From Parafilimonas terrae (GTDB taxonomy: Bacteria; Bacteroidota; Bacteroidia; Chitinophagales; Chitinophagaceae), in NCBI RefSeq assembly GCF_900115755.1, contig NZ_FOXQ01000005.1, forward strand, positions 186,001 through 250,000: a stretch of 64,000 nt of DNA, given 5' to 3'. Under the pieces are notes generated by a model. It did no database searches. It worked only from the letters and a program-made list of their open reading frames with translations, and was not told the DNA's origin. This document shows positions 1 through 8,231 of this stretch, piece by piece (positions within the stretch are counted from its first letter, which is position 1; every line of letters begins with the position of its first letter). The position numbers were made by a program, and so were the translations under genes.

Positions 1-929
1 GCAGTATAAGCACCGGCAACAAACTCACAGCTTCTTCCAATTTCAACATCTGTTCCTTAACCAAACAATTTACCGCAATAGCCATACTGCAACTGCAGCA
101 AAAACATTTACTTTCTTTAAATGATAAGATCAGCAGGTTTTTCCCTGGTATGAATAAAAAGCTTGCAGACGTTATTACCATTAAACAATTACTAACGCAC
201 ACTTCGGGCATCCCGGACCATTACGCTTACATTAATACAAGCGGCATGCAGCATGCGTATAATATTGATGTATATAACGCTGTTAAACATGCTGACAGCA
301 CATATTTTATGCCGGGCACAAAATTCCGTTACAGCAATACTGCCTATTGTTTGCTTGCACTGATAATAGAAAAATTAAGCGGCAAAACTTATAATGATTA
401 TATGGCTGAATATGTATTTAAACCCGCAGGCATGCAGCATACGATTATTTGGAATGAGCAGGCAACAATACAAAACGAAGTAACGGGTTATGAACGCGAC
501 AGCCTTGACAATTTAATTCAATCAGGACCTGGTGAACATATATTTTTTTCAACCGAAGGTGATGGTGGCATTTATACTTCTGTTACTGATTATATTAAAT
601 GGTTTAAAGCTTTGCAATCCGGCAAAGTATTCAGTAAAACAATTGTTGATGAAGCACGCAACCTTGAATTTATAATAGACAGAAATAAAAAAAACGGCTA
701 TGGTTTTGGCTGGTTTATTGATGAGCAGGATGCAGTGCGCAAAGTATATCACAGCGGCGATAACGGCGGTTTCAGAACCTATAGTTTCAGCATACCATCT
801 TTAAATTACCTTGTTGTAATTTTTGCCAACCGCAACGATGTGAATGTTGAACAAATCGTTCAGCAAATTATAAACATGCAGTTTCCTTCATTAAAAAACT
901 TTACACCCATTGAGGTGCTTACTTCATAA
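1..929 (+). CDS. Serine hydrolase, beta-lactamase/class C family (5' truncated)
   Basis: This is the C-terminal part of a penicillin-binding-protein-like serine hydrolase; the reading frame is open to the window edge, so the start and any signal peptide lie outside. The catalytic S-x-x-K motif is read as SLTK, with Ser at 54-56 and Lys at 63-65. The Y-x-N motif is YSN in FRYSNTAY, and the third motif is HSG in YHSGDNGGF. The family includes D-aminopeptidases, esterases and beta-lactamase-like proteins, usually in the periplasm or on the cell surface; the substrate cannot be told. The first ATG inside the window, at 150, lies after the catalytic Ser and is not the start. The gene ends about 115 bases before the LytS/LytTR pair. 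Confidence 0.85.
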   Translation, partial: SISTGNKLTASSNFNICSLTKQFTAIAILQLQQKHLLSLNDKISRFFPGMNKKLADVITIKQLLTHTSGIPDHYAYINTSGMQHAYNIDVYNAVKHADSTYFMPGTKFRYSNTAYCLLALIIEKLSGKTYNDYMAEYVFKPAGMQHTIIWNEQATIQNEVTGYERDSLDNLIQSGPGEHIFFSTEGDGGIYTSVTDYIKWFKALQSGKVFSKTIVDEARNLEFIIDRNKKNGYGFGWFIDEQDAVRKVYHSGDNGGFRTYSFSIPSLNYLVVIFANRNDVNVEQIVQQIINMQFPSLKNFTPIEVLTS

Positions 930-967
930 AGCGCACAGTTTAAATTTAATCGCCGCACCATTTTCCC

Positions 968-1001
968 GTTTTGCCTCATTATTTCCGTGTTTTGCCTCAT
1001 T
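968..1001 (+). promoter_or_regulatory. Direct repeat, candidate LytTR-regulator binding site
   Basis: Two identical 13-base repeats GTTTTGCCTCATT occupy 968-980 and 989-1001, start to start 21 bp, which is two helical turns. LytTR-type regulators are known to bind paired direct repeats at about this spacing. The site lies 43 bases before a LytS/LytTR operon, so autoregulation is a reasonable inference. Confidence 0.5.
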
Positions 1002-1043
1002 GTTACCATAACTTACAGCTTTAAGTTTTTAATTTGATCATCG

Positions 1044-2159
1044 ATGGTGAACAAACGATCACTAACGGTTTTACTGCATATAATTGGATGTATAGTTTTT
1101 TTAGCGTTACCGGTTTTTCTAACTCCGGATTTTCCGCGTTCGCTTAATATTTTTAGCAACAGGCCTACACAAAGAGACCTTATTGCGTATGCATTAATGG
1201 TCTCTTTTTTTTACCTGAATTTTTTTGTGCTTATACCAAAGCTGTACGTTACAAAAAAATACGTTTCTTTTTTCAGCATTGTGCTTTTGTGCTTCCTCAT
1301 TATTTCGCTTACGCCGTCCCTATTCATACCTGATAACAGGAGGCCGGAAGAAAATTTTCAACCCATGCCGCCACCTGCTGTTAATAATCCCAATAATACA
1401 TCGCCCGGGCCGCAAGATTCTTTAAGAAGAATGCCACCTGAAGAAATGCGCAGGATGCCGCCGCCCCAGCAGTTTAACCGTTATCTTTTTGGCGTTCTTC
1501 ACTACCTCTTCATTTTTATTGCCATTGTTTTTTTCACACTTATACTAACTATTAACAACAGGCTTAAACAGTCAGAAAAAGAAAAGCTGCAGGCTGAGCT
1601 GCGTTATTTAAAGGCACAGATCAACCCGCATTTTTTGTTCAATACACTTAATACTATTTATTCATTTGCCATTGAAAGATCAGCTGCTACAGCAACAGCA
1701 GTTGTTAAGCTTTCTGCTATGATGCGCTATATAATTAATGACTCTGGTAAAGATTTTGTTTTGCTTGAACAGGAAGTAAATTATATAAACGATTATATTG
1801 AATTACAAAGAATGCGTTTTGGAAATTCTATTGATCTTAATTTCAATATCAAGGGCAATACTTCGGGCAAAATGATTGCGCCGCTGATATTGATCCCTTT
1901 TATTGAAAACGCATTTAAATACGGCATAAATGCAGAAGAAGTTTCACTGATAAATATTGATGTAAATATTGATGATAACCAGTTGCAGATGATTGTTGAA
2001 AACAATAAGGTTAAGCTTGCAAAAGCACTCGAAGAACGCACCGGCCTGGGTATGGCAAACACAAAAAACAGGTTGCAGCTTGTATATCCCGGCAAGCATA
2101 TCCTTATAGTTAAAGACGCAGATAAATTTTATGTTTCACTTACATTGAATTTAGAATGA
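1044..2159 (+). CDS. LytS-type sensor histidine kinase
   Basis: Membrane sensor kinase of the His_kinase (LytS/YehU) family, 371 residues. Four hydrophobic segments lie near residues 8-27, 46-64, 73-95 and 149-170. A proline/methionine-rich stretch at about 96-145 falls between the third and fourth, where a periplasmic loop is expected. The phosphoacceptor block INPHFLFN has His near 196. An N-box (PFIENAFKYG, about 290) and a G-box (GLGMANTKNRL, about 340) complete the ATPase domain. The stop overlaps the next start by four bases (ATGA), so kinase and regulator are translationally coupled. The signal sensed is unknown; the repeated MPP motifs in the loop are unusual. Confidence 0.92.
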   Translation: MVNKRSLTVLLHIIGCIVFLALPVFLTPDFPRSLNIFSNRPTQRDLIAYALMVSFFYLNFFVLIPKLYVTKKYVSFFSIVLLCFLIISLTPSLFIPDNRRPEENFQPMPPPAVNNPNNTSPGPQDSLRRMPPEEMRRMPPPQQFNRYLFGVLHYLFIFIAIVFFTLILTINNRLKQSEKEKLQAELRYLKAQINPHFLFNTLNTIYSFAIERSAATATAVVKLSAMMRYIINDSGKDFVLLEQEVNYINDYIELQRMRFGNSIDLNFNIKGNTSGKMIAPLILIPFIENAFKYGINAEEVSLINIDVNIDDNQLQMIVENNKVKLAKALEERTGLGMANTKNRLQLVYPGKHILIVKDADKFYVSLTLNLE

Positions 2160-2845
2160 TATCAGCCATTGCAATAGATGATGAATTACCTGCATTAAAA
2201 GTGCTGGAAAATTTTTGCGGGCAAACAAATTTTATCAGCCTGCTAAAAACTTTTAATAAGCCACATGAGGCTTTAAGGTATTTGCAGCAATTCCCGGTTC
2301 CGCTTTTATTTCTCGATATTAATATGCCGGCCTTATCAGGCATAGACCTGTATAAGGCAACCGGCAAAAATGCAATGGCCATATTCACAACTGCATATAG
2401 TGAATACGCCGTTGAAGGATTTAATTTAAATGCGGTAGATTATCTTTTAAAGCCCTTTACTTTTGAGCGCTTTATGCAGGCCGTTAATAAAGCACAGGAT
2501 TATTACAATTATGTGCATGCGCAAAAGCCGGATGAGCAATATATTTTTATACGGGCCGATTACAGCCTTATAAAAATTAAATTAAGCGATATTATTTTTA
2601 TTGAAAGCCTTGATGATTATTTAAAAATTCATCTGCAAAACCAGCGGCCGGTTGTTGCAAGGTTAACCATGAAGGTTATGCTTGAAAAACTACCCGCAAC
2701 AGAGTTTATACGTGTGCACCGGTCTTATATTGTATCGCTTAATTATATTCAAACAGTGCGCAATAAAACCATAACCGTTAACGGCGTTAATATACCTGTA
2801 AGCAGCAGCTACGAAAACGAATTCTTTAACCGCTTTAACAGGTAA
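2156..2845 (+). CDS. LytTR-family response regulator
   Basis: Response regulator of 229 residues and cognate partner of the kinase it overlaps. The receiver domain covers about residues 1-115: acidic pair D8-D9, phosphoacceptor D54 in LFLDINMP, and the conserved Lys in LLKPF. The LytTR DNA-binding domain fills about 130-229, with the family-typical FIRVHRSYIV and the ending INGV...PVSSSYENEFFNRF. It acts in the cytoplasm as a transcription factor. Target genes are not known; the direct repeat at 968-1001 is a likely site in its own promoter. Confidence 0.93.
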   Translation: MISAIAIDDELPALKVLENFCGQTNFISLLKTFNKPHEALRYLQQFPVPLLFLDINMPALSGIDLYKATGKNAMAIFTTAYSEYAVEGFNLNAVDYLLKPFTFERFMQAVNKAQDYYNYVHAQKPDEQYIFIRADYSLIKIKLSDIIFIESLDDYLKIHLQNQRPVVARLTMKVMLEKLPATEFIRVHRSYIVSLNYIQTVRNKTITVNGVNIPVSSSYENEFFNRFNR

Positions 2846-2948
2846 GTTAATAACCTCTGAATTCTTTCCTTTTACCGCAAACATTTCACCGGGGCTGGTT
2901 TAATTATAATATTTGAGTTGCATTCCTCATTTAATAAATTAAACCATT

Positions 2949-3656
2949 ATGGAAAGAAAAGAATTTTTAAAAAGAGGCTTTACTACGGCATTAAGCATGG
3001 CTGCCATTGCACCAATCATGAAAGCCTGCTCAAAAAATGCGGATTCCGGCTCCACAGATAATACTTCAGGTTCCTGCACTGATACACCTGAAGAAACGGA
3101 AGGCCCTTATCCAACACATACACCCTCGTCATTGGTAACAAGCGATATTACCAGCGACCGGAAAGGTGTTCCGCTTTCAATAAACATTACTGTGAACAAC
3201 AGCAATGCAAGCTGTGCCGCTTTGGCTAATGCAATTGTTGATATATGGCATTGCGATGCCGATGGCAATTACTCTGAATACGGAAGCACGCAAATGCAAT
3301 CATCTGATTATACATCTGTGCATTTTTTAAGAGGCAGGCAAACAACAAATACCAGCGGCCTGGTAACTTTCACATCAATATTTCCAGGCTGGTACCAGGG
3401 CAGGGCAACGCATATACATGTGCACATTTACAGTGCAGACGGCACGTCTCTGCTGGTAACGCAAATTGCCTTTCCGGCAGATGTTTGCAATACTGTTTAT
3501 ACAACAGCTACCACCTATTACACAAAAGGTACGCAGGATACAAGCAATGCGGAAGATGATATTTTCAGAGATTCCCTTGCATATGAATTAGCAACAGTTG
3601 AAGGCAACATTACCAATGGTTATACACTTACTCATCTTATAACAGTTGCAGCATGA
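2949..3656 (+). CDS. Intradiol ring-cleavage dioxygenase-like lipoprotein
   Basis: Protein of 235 residues resembling the protocatechuate 3,4-dioxygenase/catechol dioxygenase fold. It opens with a hydrophobic export signal (KEFLKRGFTTALSM) and a Cys at 27 that may be lipidated, although MKAC is an imperfect lipobox. Family motifs are EGPYP, VDIWHCDADGNYSEYG, FLRGRQ and GWYQGRATHIHVHIY. The last carries the Tyr and the HxH expected as non-haem Fe(III) ligands, and the Tyr in NYSEYG could supply the other. Exported, stand-alone members of this family are common in Bacteroidota and their substrates are mostly unknown. It overlaps the next gene by four bases. Confidence 0.85.
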   Translation: MERKEFLKRGFTTALSMAAIAPIMKACSKNADSGSTDNTSGSCTDTPEETEGPYPTHTPSSLVTSDITSDRKGVPLSINITVNNSNASCAALANAIVDIWHCDADGNYSEYGSTQMQSSDYTSVHFLRGRQTTNTSGLVTFTSIFPGWYQGRATHIHVHIYSADGTSLLVTQIAFPADVCNTVYTTATTYYTKGTQDTSNAEDDIFRDSLAYELATVEGNITNGYTLTHLITVAA

Positions 3657-4357
3657 TAGAACAGTGTGAAGCCAAAATATTTTTAGCGAAAGACCGCAGC
3701 ATAACCACAACTGGCTGGATGAAAAGCTGCGCTTTATTTAAGCAGCCTGCAATTAAAAATTCATTGTACGGCAATTTTTATAATGTGCAGGATGATGTGC
3801 TTTCTTCCCGCAGAACATTAAATTTTATTGCAGAAAATGATGCTGACCTTATAATATTACCGGTAGCCGGGTCAATTATTTATAATGACAATTATGGCAA
3901 CAGTGCTATGATAGAAGGCGGCAAAATGCAATATTTTTCGGTTAAGAAAAATACGCAGGTAAAAATATTTAACCCTTATAACGACGTGTTTGTAAACTTC
4001 CTGCGTATATGGCTTAAACCAGGCAGCCTGAATGCTATTATTAACACAGCTTCTTTTTCGTTTGAGCGGGAAAACAATAAAAACAAATTACTGCACCTGT
4101 TTGTAAGTTATAATAACGAACAGCAGCCTGTAAATTTTTATATTGGCAAATTCGATGGCCGTAAAGATGTGCTTCACAAGGTTTGCAAACCGGGCAATAT
4201 GGTTTTTATTTTTGTGATTGATGGCGCCTTTGAAGTGCAGTACCGCCTGCTTGAAACAAGGGATGCGCTCGCTTTATGGAATGTTGACAAAGTTGATATG
4301 GAAGCATTATCAAACAACGCTGTTGTATTAATGATTGATATGCCGGCAACAGCATAA
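3653..4357 (+). CDS. Pirin-like bicupin protein lacking the usual metal-ligand pattern
   Basis: Protein of 234 residues that aligns by eye with the pirin/YhhW quercetinase-like family: G-x-I-x-Y-x-D-x-x-GN near 80-95, a GGKMQYFSV segment where pirins have PGxVQxMSAG, FNPYND where they have HSExN, and FLRIWLKP where they have LQIWIxP. The histidines that bind metal in pirins (the HPHR segment and following His) are not visible, so enzymatic activity is doubtful. It is translationally coupled (ATGA) to the dioxygenase-like lipoprotein, suggesting a linked role. It has no signal peptide. The family call is by motif layout only. Confidence 0.6.
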   Translation: MIEQCEAKIFLAKDRSITTTGWMKSCALFKQPAIKNSLYGNFYNVQDDVLSSRRTLNFIAENDADLIILPVAGSIIYNDNYGNSAMIEGGKMQYFSVKKNTQVKIFNPYNDVFVNFLRIWLKPGSLNAIINTASFSFERENNKNKLLHLFVSYNNEQQPVNFYIGKFDGRKDVLHKVCKPGNMVFIFVIDGAFEVQYRLLETRDALALWNVDKVDMEALSNNAVVLMIDMPATA

Positions 4358-4453
4358 TAAGCGGGCGGATAGCAATAACAGCGCGCACATCGCTCCGGCC
4401 TTATTGCGCTAAATCTTATCTTTTTGTTCAAATACTTCAAGCAAAAGCAATAG

Positions 4454-4461
4454 TATTTTTG
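4454..4461 (+). promoter_or_regulatory. Bacteroidota -7 box TATTTTTG
   Basis: It matches TAnnTTTG and sits 6 bases before the ATG at 4468, which would give an almost leaderless transcript. No convincing -33 element is visible, so it may be a chance match. Confidence 0.3.
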
Positions 4462-4467
4462 CAACTG

Positions 4468-5478
4468 ATGAGTAAAAAGAAAATAGCTTATTCTGTGCTC
4501 GACCTCGCTGCGGTAACCGAAGGTTCAACGCCGGAGCACAGTTTTAAGAAAAGCCTTAAGCTTGCGCAATACACAGAGTCTTTAGGATATACACGTTACT
4601 GGCTGGCCGAACATCATAACATGGCCAGCATAGCCAGTTCGGCAACATCGGTATTAATAGGTTATATAGCAGGCGGCACAAAAACTATCCGCGTTGGTTC
4701 AGGCGGTATCATGCTGCCTAATCATTCTTCTTTAATTATTGCCGAACAATTTGGTACGTTAGGAAGTTTATATCCCGGCAGGATTGATCTTGGCCTCGGC
4801 CGTGCACCAGGCACAGACCAGTTGACTGCAATGGTTATACGCAAAAGCAATAACCTGCGGGCTGAAGATTTTCCGCAGCAGGTAATGGAATTAAAAACGT
4901 ATTTCTCCAAAGAGAACAGCACCGCCAAAGTAAGGGCTATTCCGGGTGAAGGCGTTGATATTCCAATGTGGATTTTAGGATCAAGTACAGACAGCGCCCA
5001 TCTCGCTGCTTATTTTGGAATGCCTTATGCTTTTGCCGGCCATTTTGCCCCGGCACAAATGCAAACTGCTTTTAGCATTTATACAAATGAGTTCAAACCT
5101 TCGGAGCAATTAAAAGAACCTTATATCATGGCTTGCGTTAACGCTATCGTTGCGGGTACAGACGATGAAGCAAATTACCTGGCCACGTCTGCATACCAGG
5201 CTTTTCTTGGCATACTGCGCGATAAACGGCAACTGCTTCAGCCACCTGTAAAAAACATGAACGATTTATGGACTGATGTGGAAGCAGCGCATGTAATGCA
5301 AATGCTTTCCGGTTCATTTATCGGCAGCGCTTCAACTATTCAAAAAGATATACAAAGTTTTGTTGCGCAAACCGGCGTTGATGAACTCATGTTCAATGCA
5401 CATATTTATGATTTTGATGCAAAAATGCATTCCTATAAACTGGTGAGTGAGGTAATGCAAAGTGAGTTTGAAGTGTAA
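4468..5478 (+). CDS. LLM-class flavin-dependent oxidoreductase
   Basis: Luciferase-like monooxygenase family protein of 336 residues, group-1 type. Typical segments are YTRYWLAEHHNM (near 46), IRVGSGGIMLPNHS, LYPGRIDLGLGRAPGTD and PMWILGSSTDSAHLAA. These proteins bind reduced FMN and oxidise small molecules; the substrate cannot be read from the sequence. The in-frame TTG three codons upstream (4459) is less likely than the ATG at 4468, which begins MSKKKIAYS as in relatives. The gene stands alone, with 190 bases of regulatory DNA after it. Confidence 0.9.
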   Translation: MSKKKIAYSVLDLAAVTEGSTPEHSFKKSLKLAQYTESLGYTRYWLAEHHNMASIASSATSVLIGYIAGGTKTIRVGSGGIMLPNHSSLIIAEQFGTLGSLYPGRIDLGLGRAPGTDQLTAMVIRKSNNLRAEDFPQQVMELKTYFSKENSTAKVRAIPGEGVDIPMWILGSSTDSAHLAAYFGMPYAFAGHFAPAQMQTAFSIYTNEFKPSEQLKEPYIMACVNAIVAGTDDEANYLATSAYQAFLGILRDKRQLLQPPVKNMNDLWTDVEAAHVMQMLSGSFIGSASTIQKDIQSFVAQTGVDELMFNAHIYDFDAKMHSYKLVSEVMQSEFEV

Positions 5479-5519
5479 ACCGGTCCATCATTTTTAGCCA
5501 GGATATGTTACGGCCCTTT

Positions 5520-5557
5520 TGTCCGCTTTCCGGTTACACACTGTACGATACCGTACA
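5520..5557 (+). promoter_or_regulatory. Tandem palindromes, candidate enhancer-binding-protein sites
   Basis: The proximal site TGTACGATACCGTACA (5542-5557) is a perfect 6-4-6 inverted repeat. A degenerate copy, TGTCCGCTTTCCGGTT, lies at 5520-5535, centre to centre 22 bp. The proximal centre is 75 bp upstream of the -12 dinucleotide of the sigma-54-like element at 5611-5626. The same arrangement precedes the permease starting at 42577 on the other strand. Confidence 0.6.
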
Positions 5558-5610
5558 ATTTTTTGCTGCATCCGTTTTTACAGGGCATTAGTTTTAAATA
5601 AGTTATACAG

Positions 5611-5626
5611 TGGCATTGTGGTTGTT
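5611..5626 (+). promoter_or_regulatory. Sigma-54-like -24/-12 promoter
   Basis: TGGCATTGTGGTTGTT matches TGGCAY-N5-TTGCW except that the -12 GC reads GT. It would start transcription near 5637, about 34 bases before the permease start. The upstream palindrome pair supports it. Confidence 0.5.
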
Positions 5627-5670
5627 AAATAGCATTGCATAATTATCACCCGCCAATTTGATGTTGCTTT

Positions 5671-8112
5671 ATGATAAGAAATTTTTTAAAAATAGCCTGG
5701 AGAAACCTTGCAAGAAATAAGGTTTATTCTATTATCAATATTACCGGGCTTGCCATTGGCCTCTCGTGTTTTTTGCTGATCACATTGTATGTAATGGATG
5801 AGCTGAGTTATGATAGCTATTATCCAAATGCCAAAAATATTTACCGCATTAATTCAGATATACATTTTGGCAGTTCTATCCAGCACACTGCGCAAACCAG
5901 CGATGTGATGGGGCAATTGCTTAAAAAAGATTATCCCCAGGTAGAAAGCTATACGCGCATTTATACAAATGATGGTTATAAGCTCATAAGAAAAGGAAAT
6001 GATTTTATTGATGAAGCGAAAGTGGCCAATGTTGATTCCACTTTTTTTGACATGTTCCGGTTGCCGGCCATTGCAGGTGATGTGCAGCATGGACTGGATG
6101 AGCCGAATACGGTTATCATAACTGCATCGGCTGCAAAAAAATATTTTGGAACCACGGATGTTGTTGGCAAAACCATTGAAATAAGAAGCAGTAAAAATCC
6201 TTTTTATAAAATAACGGCTGTTATAAAAGATGTTCCGCATAACACACATTTTAATTTCAATTTCTTCTTTTCTATGAAGAACGTAGATTATAAATGGGGA
6301 CAGGCTTCCAGCCATAATTTTCTTACCTATATACGTTTAAGGCCAGGCACAGACCCTAAAGCTTTTGAAAAAAATTTTGATGCCTATATAGAAAAATATG
6401 TGGTGCCTGATGCAAAAAGATTTATGAGCATTAACACCATTGATGAATTCAGAAAGGCAGGCAACAACCTCGAATATTCGTTGATGCCAGTTACAAAAAT
6501 CCACCTGTATTCAAATCGCAGCTTTGAGATAACACCGAGTGGTAATATTCAATATGTATATATATTTTCTGCTGTTGCGCTGTTTATATTACTCATTGCC
6601 TGCATCAATTTTATGAATCTCACCACAGCGCGTTCTGCTAACCGCGCAAAAGAAGTGGGCATAAGAAAAATGTTGGGAACAGAAAGAAAAGGCCTTATAT
6701 GGCAGTTTCTTTTTGAATCCACAACCATGGTTTTTATTTCACTGGCAATTGCTGTTGCTGTTGTTTATGGAGTACTGCCTTCGTTTAACAGTGTGGCCGA
6801 TAAGCAAATGAACATTACAGGTTTATTTTCGCCATATATATTGCCAATTCTTATTGCATTGCCTTTTATTGTTGGGCTGATGGCAGGCAGTTATCCTGCA
6901 TTTTTCCTGTCATCTTTCAAACCCGTTGAAGTATTAAAAGGCAGGCTGAAGCTGGGCAGCAAAAGCGGCGGATTAAGAAGTGTGCTCGTGGTGTTTCAGT
7001 TTGCCACATCCATTATTTTAATTGTTGGAACAATTATTATATATGACCAACTGCATTACATTCAAAACAAAAACCTTGGCTATAATAAAGAAGAGGTTCT
7101 AATAGTAGATAAAGTATATGCATTAAATAACAATAAGGAAGCTTTTAAAGATGAAGTATTAAAAATGCCCGGCGTTATAAGTGCATCTATCAGCAGCTTT
7201 TTGCCGGTTTCCGATTCCTGGAGAAACAGCCATACTTTTTCGAGGGATGCTGTGCTGAATGCTGAAAATGGCATTGAGATACAGAACTGGAAGGTTGATT
7301 ATGATTATATACCAACATTGGGCATGCAAGTTATAAAGGGAAGAAATTTTTCCAAAGATTTTGGAAGCGATTCTTCAGCGGTTATCATTAATGAAACCAC
7401 GGCAAAATTTTTAGGGTATGCCGATCCTATTGGCAAAAAAATATACAGCTCTGATGCAGATGGGTATGGTAATACACTAGCCTATACAATTATTGGCGTG
7501 GTTAAAAATTTCAATTTTGAATCACTTCATCAGCAAGTGGGCCCGTTATGCCTTATGCTGAACAATAATAATTATGGAGGCTCAGCTATTTTTAAAGTGA
7601 ATAGCGCACACATTCAAAACCTTATTGCACAAGCAGAAACCAAATGGAAAAGCTTTGCATCCGGGCTGCCTTTCAGCTATCGTTTTTTAAACGAGTCATT
7701 CAATCAAATGTACCGTGAAGAACAGCGCGTGGGTAAAATTGCCATTATATTTTCTGCACTGGCAATTTTTATTGCATGCCTTGGTTTATTCGGGCTTGCT
7801 ACGTTTATAGCAGAACAAAGAACAAAAGAAATAGGCATACGGAAAGTTTTAGGCGCAAGCGTTAATAGCGTTGTAAGCATGCTGGGTAAAGATTTTATAA
7901 AGCTGGTGGCTATTGCATTTGTATTCGCAGCGCCACTTGCCTGGTGGGCCATGCATAACTGGCTTAATAATTTTGCTTATCGTATTAATATTGAATGGTG
8001 GATGTTTGCTGCAGCAGGCGCCATTGCTTTATTAATTGCATTGATAACAGTGAGCTTCCAGGCCATAAGAGCAGCTCTGGCAAACCCGGTTGAGTCGTTG
8101 CGAACAGAGTAA
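5671..8112 (+). CDS. MacB/FtsX-type ABC permease
   Basis: Large permease of 813 residues in the double-FtsX layout. An N-terminal membrane helix (about 20-42, IINITGLAIGLSCF) is followed by a periplasmic MacB-like domain and a first FtsX block near 290-425 containing KEVGIRKMLGTERKGLIWQF. A second periplasmic domain follows, then a C-terminal FtsX block near 690-813 with KEIGIRKVLGASVNSVVSMLGKDF. The C-terminus is ANPVESLRTE. Relatives move or sense envelope substrates with a separate MacB-type ATPase, but none is encoded nearby. It is monocistronic, with a sigma-54-like promoter upstream and a strong hairpin downstream. Substrate unknown. Confidence 0.9.
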   Translation: MIRNFLKIAWRNLARNKVYSIINITGLAIGLSCFLLITLYVMDELSYDSYYPNAKNIYRINSDIHFGSSIQHTAQTSDVMGQLLKKDYPQVESYTRIYTNDGYKLIRKGNDFIDEAKVANVDSTFFDMFRLPAIAGDVQHGLDEPNTVIITASAAKKYFGTTDVVGKTIEIRSSKNPFYKITAVIKDVPHNTHFNFNFFFSMKNVDYKWGQASSHNFLTYIRLRPGTDPKAFEKNFDAYIEKYVVPDAKRFMSINTIDEFRKAGNNLEYSLMPVTKIHLYSNRSFEITPSGNIQYVYIFSAVALFILLIACINFMNLTTARSANRAKEVGIRKMLGTERKGLIWQFLFESTTMVFISLAIAVAVVYGVLPSFNSVADKQMNITGLFSPYILPILIALPFIVGLMAGSYPAFFLSSFKPVEVLKGRLKLGSKSGGLRSVLVVFQFATSIILIVGTIIIYDQLHYIQNKNLGYNKEEVLIVDKVYALNNNKEAFKDEVLKMPGVISASISSFLPVSDSWRNSHTFSRDAVLNAENGIEIQNWKVDYDYIPTLGMQVIKGRNFSKDFGSDSSAVIINETTAKFLGYADPIGKKIYSSDADGYGNTLAYTIIGVVKNFNFESLHQQVGPLCLMLNNNNYGGSAIFKVNSAHIQNLIAQAETKWKSFASGLPFSYRFLNESFNQMYREEQRVGKIAIIFSALAIFIACLGLFGLATFIAEQRTKEIGIRKVLGASVNSVVSMLGKDFIKLVAIAFVFAAPLAWWAMHNWLNNFAYRINIEWWMFAAAGAIALLIALITVSFQAIRAALANPVESLRTE

Positions 8113-8148
8113 CTTTTGGAAAGTTCTGTTCCAAACTTTCCAAAAGTT
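8111..8148. terminator. Perfect 15-bp hairpin
   Basis: Arms 8111-8125 and 8134-8148 pair perfectly around an 8-base loop, starting next to the permease stop. There is no long U-tract, but the position fits a terminator. The arm core (CTTTTGGAAAG) resembles the hairpin at 50086-50122. Confidence 0.7.
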
Positions 8149-8231
8149 ATAATAATGAATGTTGAATAGTAATAAACAACATTAGCCTCATGCGCATTGC
8201 CCGTCGCGCATGGCTCAAATCATTTCAGCAA

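Noticed and set aside
8185-8215. ATGCGC/GCGCAT inverted repeat after the GH30 gene
   Set aside because: The stem is only 6 bp with a 10-base loop and no U-tract, too weak to call a terminator.
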